Of a stretch of 64,000 nucleotides of DNA, positions 60,840 to 64,000 are shown one piece after another. The notes beneath the pieces were generated by a model. It ran no database searches, was not told the origin of the DNA, and saw nothing but the letters and a program-made list of their open reading frames with translations. The DNA lies in the IMG/VR virus record IMGVR_UViG_3300034102_000864, positions 1 to 64,000 of that record, one strand, 5' to 3'. The stretch comes from a virus. Made by a program: the position numbers and the translations under genes. How positions within the stretch are numbered: position 1 is the stretch's first letter; every line of letters starts with the position of its first letter.

Positions 60840-60868
60840 TTGACCACTACAACTCTATGAGTTATAAT
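60840..60868 (+). promoter_or_regulatory. Sigma70-type promoter for tRNA-Leu (TTGACC, 17 nt, TATAAT)
   Basis: TTGACC 60840-60845, 17-nt spacer, TATAAT 60863-60868, 12 bases before the tRNA-Leu 5' end. Confidence 0.8.
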
Positions 60869-60880
60869 GGTCTCATACAA

Positions 60881-60963
60881 GCGAGTATGGTGGAATCGGT
60901 AGACACACCAGACTTAAAATCTGTTGGGCATTGCTCGTGGGAGTTCAAGTCTCCCTACTCGCA
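60881..60963 (+). tRNA. tRNA-Leu (TAA)
   Basis: 83 nt class II. Acceptor GCGAGTA/TACTCGC, loop CTTAAAA (anticodon TAA, reads UUA), long variable arm, T-arm with TTCAAGT loop (GGGAG/CTCCC). UUA is frequent in this AT-rich window, so it could help translate phage genes in a less AT-rich host. Confidence 0.9.
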
Positions 60964-60969
60964 CTAAAA

Positions 60970-60976
60970 ATAAATA
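60970..60976 (+). promoter_or_regulatory. Late promoter core ATAAATA
   Basis: ATAAATA just past tRNA-Leu, 20 bases before ATG 60996. Confidence 0.55.
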
Positions 60977-60995
60977 CAAGATATGGGAATTTCCT

Positions 60996-61301
60996 ATGTC
61001 TTATCGTATCGATCACGCATACTGCTGGTACAATAATGGCAGTATGATTGTGAAGATGTACTTTATCAATCATATTCCTTTTACATTTGACGAACTTCCC
61101 GATGGACACTTATATGATCTAGATCTTTGTAGATTGGCAGACAAAGAAAGATCTTTTGAGCCAGAAGACTTGTACAGAAATTCTTTCTATCTGATAGATG
61201 AAGAGGTACATCCTTGCTTCTTTCCAGTTGAGTTAGAGAATCCTGAAGATATGCCTGACGATATAGAATTTGAATATGATGGGGAAGATTTGACTAACTA
61301 A
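60996..61301 (+). CDS. Acidic conserved-type protein (101 aa)
   Basis: ATG 60996 (MSYRIDHAYCWYNNG) is preferred to an upstream start inside the tRNA. The protein is rich in Asp/Glu, aromatic and Leu residues, with C-terminal DDIEFEYDGEDLTN. Function unknown. Confidence 0.7.
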   Translation: MSYRIDHAYCWYNNGSMIVKMYFINHIPFTFDELPDGHLYDLDLCRLADKERSFEPEDLYRNSFYLIDEEVHPCFFPVELENPEDMPDDIEFEYDGEDLTN

Positions 61302-61304
61302 ATA
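61298..61304 (+). promoter_or_regulatory. Late promoter core CTAAATA
   Basis: CTAAATA overlaps the preceding stop, 33 bases before ATG 61337. Confidence 0.55.
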
Positions 61305-61336
61305 AAACATAGAAATCTTCTGGTTGTTATAATCCG

Positions 61337-64000
61337 ATGCCTCTTAATAAGTTAGATAATTTTATCAAGAATACTGAAGGTCGTATTCTTTATGTAAGTC
61401 CAAGTGATCTTGATTCAACAGACAGTATTGATAATCAGGGTAATTCTCTTGCCAGACCCTTTAAAACAGTTCAGAGAGCACTTTTAGAGGCTGCAAGATT
61501 TTCATATGTGAAGGGTGATGATAATGATATTACAGAAAAAACAACAATTTTACTTCTTCCTGGTGAGCACATAATTGATAATAGACCAGGTTTTAGACTT
61601 TACAATGATGCAGGGACTGCTAAAGTCGTATCACCAGATTCGAGTATTGGTGTAACAAATCCAACTGCAACTGCAGCTTTAAGTTTATCACTTTCTTCTA
61701 ATTTTGATTTAACTCAACTTGATAATATCCTATACAAGTTTAATAGTATTTACGGTGGTGTTATCGTACCTAGAGGTGTATCGATAGTTGGTTTAGACCT
61801 TAGAAAGACAAAGATTCGTCCTAAGTATGTACCAAACCCAACAGACTCATCAGCATCTAAAACTGCTATTTTTAGACTCACCGGTGCTTGTTACTTATGG
61901 CAGTTTTCTTTCTTTGATGCTAGAGAAAGTGAATTAGCATATACAAATCCAACAGATTTTACTGATACAGCAAAACCAACATTTTCCCACCACAAAGTAA
62001 CGTGTTTTGAATATTGTGATGGTGTAAACAAATATGCTAATACTGGTCTTACAGACCTTGATATGTATTATGCAAAATTATCTCACGCATATGGCACTAG
62101 TGCTGGTACGAGAGAAATTGATCAAAAATATCCAACTGATGCTGGTGGGTTTGCAAAACAACGTCCAGAATGGGAAATTGTTGGTGCTTTTGATAGTGAT
62201 GTAATTCCTGTTTCTGCAATTAGTATTAGCTCTTCTGGTAGCAATTTAGTTACAGTCACAACATCAGTTCCTCACGAATTTAATGAAGGAACTCCAATCA
62301 AGGTTAGAAATGTAATTCCAGTAGATTACAATATTTCCACAAAAGTTCAAACAGTTTTAAGTGATACTAAATTTACTTATTTGATTCCTAATGCAAGACG
62401 AGATCTTGACTTAAATGGCAATGCTTCTTCTGCAACTGTAGTTATTGAAACTGATACTGTTTCTGGTGCTTCTCCTTATATCTTCAACATCTCTATGCGT
62501 TCTGTATGGGGTATGAACGGAATGCACGCTGATGGTGCAAAGGCTTCTGGTTTCCGTTCAATGGTTGTTGCCCAATTTACGGGTGTTTCTCTGCAAAAAG
62601 ATGATCGTGCTTTTGTAAAATACTTCCAAGATTCTAGAAAGTATATTGGAATTGATGTAACTAAAGTAACAGGATCGGAATTATCTGGTCGATCTTCATC
62701 TACAGATCCTGGGACTGCATTCCACCTAGATCCTGCAGCAATTTACCGAAATGGTTGGGAGTCTTCTCACATTAAGGCATCGAATGATTCATTTATTCAG
62801 GTCGTATCTGTATTCGCAATTGGATTTACTAAACATTTTGATGGAGAATCTGGTGCAGACTACAGTATTACAAACTCTAACTCTAACTTTGGACAAATTT
62901 CTCTAAATGGTGATGGTTTTAAAGCAGAAGCATTTGATAAAGATAATAATTTATTCCTGACAAATATTGTTACACCCAAATCTATTGTAGGAACGCCAAA
63001 AACCGTTGACTGGATTTCACTTGATGTTGGAGTTACAACTACTGTCGGTGTATCAACTCGACTCTATCTGTTTGGATTTAAATCTCAAGATGATATTCCA
63101 CCAGTTTTAACTCAAGGATATCGCATTGGTGGCGCAGTAAATGATAAGTTGTATGTGACAATAAACAATGTCGAATATTCGGCAGACATTGTGATGTCTG
63201 ATGGAGTGACTAGTAGTGTAAAAGATTACACAGTATCAACTGTCAATAATAATAGATTTACACTAAGTAGTGCTCATACTCTAGAGAATACAGAAAAAGT
63301 TACATTACAGAGTTTAAGTGGAGATCTTCCTGAAAATATTACCGAGCACACTGTTTATTATGCAATTACTTCTAGCATTAATGCTACTCGAACAGATGGT
63401 ATAACGTTATCATCAACTCAGATTCAACTTGCAACTTCTCAGGCAGATGCAAGTCTTGGTATTCCCGTTACAATTTATGGTGGTAAAGATCTTAAACTTT
63501 TAAGTAGAGTTCACGATAAACAAGCTGGAGATATTGGGCATTCTGTTCAGTTTGATTCTACGAATAAGCAATGGTTTATTACTGTAAAATCAACAAACAA
63601 TACAATCTATAGTCAACTTGCTGCTTTAGGTGTCGGTGGATATCAAGCTAGAACTGATCCATCGTATATTAAGAGGATTCCAGATACAAGAAGTTTGGAT
63701 GAAAAATTATATAAACTTAGAGTTGTCATTCCAAAAGAACTTTTGGGTGCAAAAGCTCCAGAACCTGGATTTATTATTCAAGAGAGTAGTACAACTGGTG
63801 CAAGAAATGATTCCGATTTCCTTCTTCCAACTACCAGGAATCTAAATTATTTTGACTACAATTATAGTAAAAATCCAAGATTAATTGCAAGTTGCTCAAG
63901 ATCTACTGCAGTTAATGGAGTTTATACTGTAACAGTTGTAAGTGAAACCCCTCACGATCTCCAAGTTGGCAATAGCATTAAAATTTATAATGTAAAAGAT
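61337..64000 (+). CDS. Large beta-helix-type virion structural protein, N-terminal 888 residues (3' truncated by window edge)
   Basis: ATG 61337, frame open to the window end (888 codons). MPLNKLDNFIKNTEGRILYVSPSDLD, ARPFKTVQRALLEAARFSYV, ILLLPGEHIIDNRPGFRLYND: start of a pectate-lyase-like beta-helix fold. It has the units SPYIFNISMRSVWGMNG and ITNSNSNFGQISLNGDG, matching the module plan of the protein at 1, and PHEFNEGTPIKV and PHDLQVGNSIKI units. Large structural proteins of this type occur in T4-like cyanophages; function on the virion is not known. Confidence 0.85.
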   Translation, partial: MPLNKLDNFIKNTEGRILYVSPSDLDSTDSIDNQGNSLARPFKTVQRALLEAARFSYVKGDDNDITEKTTILLLPGEHIIDNRPGFRLYNDAGTAKVVSPDSSIGVTNPTATAALSLSLSSNFDLTQLDNILYKFNSIYGGVIVPRGVSIVGLDLRKTKIRPKYVPNPTDSSASKTAIFRLTGACYLWQFSFFDARESELAYTNPTDFTDTAKPTFSHHKVTCFEYCDGVNKYANTGLTDLDMYYAKLSHAYGTSAGTREIDQKYPTDAGGFAKQRPEWEIVGAFDSDVIPVSAISISSSGSNLVTVTTSVPHEFNEGTPIKVRNVIPVDYNISTKVQTVLSDTKFTYLIPNARRDLDLNGNASSATVVIETDTVSGASPYIFNISMRSVWGMNGMHADGAKASGFRSMVVAQFTGVSLQKDDRAFVKYFQDSRKYIGIDVTKVTGSELSGRSSSTDPGTAFHLDPAAIYRNGWESSHIKASNDSFIQVVSVFAIGFTKHFDGESGADYSITNSNSNFGQISLNGDGFKAEAFDKDNNLFLTNIVTPKSIVGTPKTVDWISLDVGVTTTVGVSTRLYLFGFKSQDDIPPVLTQGYRIGGAVNDKLYVTINNVEYSADIVMSDGVTSSVKDYTVSTVNNNRFTLSSAHTLENTEKVTLQSLSGDLPENITEHTVYYAITSSINATRTDGITLSSTQIQLATSQADASLGIPVTIYGGKDLKLLSRVHDKQAGDIGHSVQFDSTNKQWFITVKSTNNTIYSQLAALGVGGYQARTDPSYIKRIPDTRSLDEKLYKLRVVIPKELLGAKAPEPGFIIQESSTTGARNDSDFLLPTTRNLNYFDYNYSKNPRLIASCSRSTAVNGVYTVTVVSETPHDLQVGNSIKIYNVKD

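Noticed and set aside
60924-60995. N-terminal extension of the 101-aa ORF
   Set aside because: Lies inside tRNA-Leu; ATG 60996 after the late promoter is the sensible start.

Overview
The window is AT-rich, almost wall-to-wall coding, and comes from the genome of a large T4-like myovirus. The best-supported relatives are the marine T4-like cyanophages. Evidence for that is the gp33-gp59-gp32 late-transcription/replication block, ThyX and PhoH next to it, a gp53-gp48-gp4 / gp54-gp26-gp27-gp5 baseplate set, several small ORFs of cyanophage type (DUF4278-like, DUF1825-like, DUF6433-like) and T4-type TATAAATA late promoters. No photosynthesis gene lies in the window, so a cyanobacterial host is an inference.

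Layout. (A) 1-26.0 kb: a run of very large fibre and virion-surface genes, all on +. It opens with the 3' part of a beta-helix-type structural protein. Two giant mosaic fibres follow (1938 and 1361 aa), with a 20-unit propeller-like protein between them, then three tandem lectin-like paralogues, a YadA-like repeat fibre and a 1005-aa structural protein. (B) 26.0-36.6 kb: an accessory island in which three paralogous proteins, each with exactly 12 Kelch-like repeats split 6+6 by a linker, alternate with modification enzymes: a GT-A glycosyltransferase, a 2OG-Fe(II) oxygenase, a sulfotransferase, a GT4 glycosyltransferase fused to a helical domain, and a prolyl-4-hydroxylase-like oxygenase. I read this as a candidate system for decorating virion adhesins and regard it as the most interesting part of the window. 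(C) 36.55-36.69 kb: a consensus sigma70-type promoter, about 97 nt able to form three hairpins, and an intrinsic terminator, together a candidate small RNA. (D) 36.7-44.3 kb: glutaredoxin, small conserved ORFs, thyX, phoH, a PD-(D/E)XK nuclease, gp33, gp59, a DUF1825-like protein, a cysteine-free gp32 and a Mom-like DNA-modification protein. (E) 44.2-59.7 kb: the baseplate. gp53, gp48, a small protein and gp4 are on -, divergent from gp54, gp26, gp51-like, two large hub/tape-measure candidates (one carrying muramidase and M23 domains), gp27-like, a gp5 split into separate OB-fold and needle ORFs, an S74 chaperone-tipped fibre and a LamG protein. (F) 59.7-61.3 kb: small early-type genes, a Phd/YefM-like protein and three tRNA genes with an HNH endonuclease inserted between them. 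(G) 61.3 kb to the end: the 5' part of another beta-helix structural protein whose module plan matches the protein at the left edge.

Regulation visible in sequence: (i) host-type promoters with TTGACA/TTGACC, a 17-nt spacer and TATAAT at 36555, 42656, 59747, 59982 and 60840; (ii) at least fifteen (A/C)TAAATA or TATAAATA late-promoter cores immediately upstream of genes, including a symmetric divergent pair between gp4 and gp54. The late coactivator gp33 that would serve class (ii) is encoded in the window.
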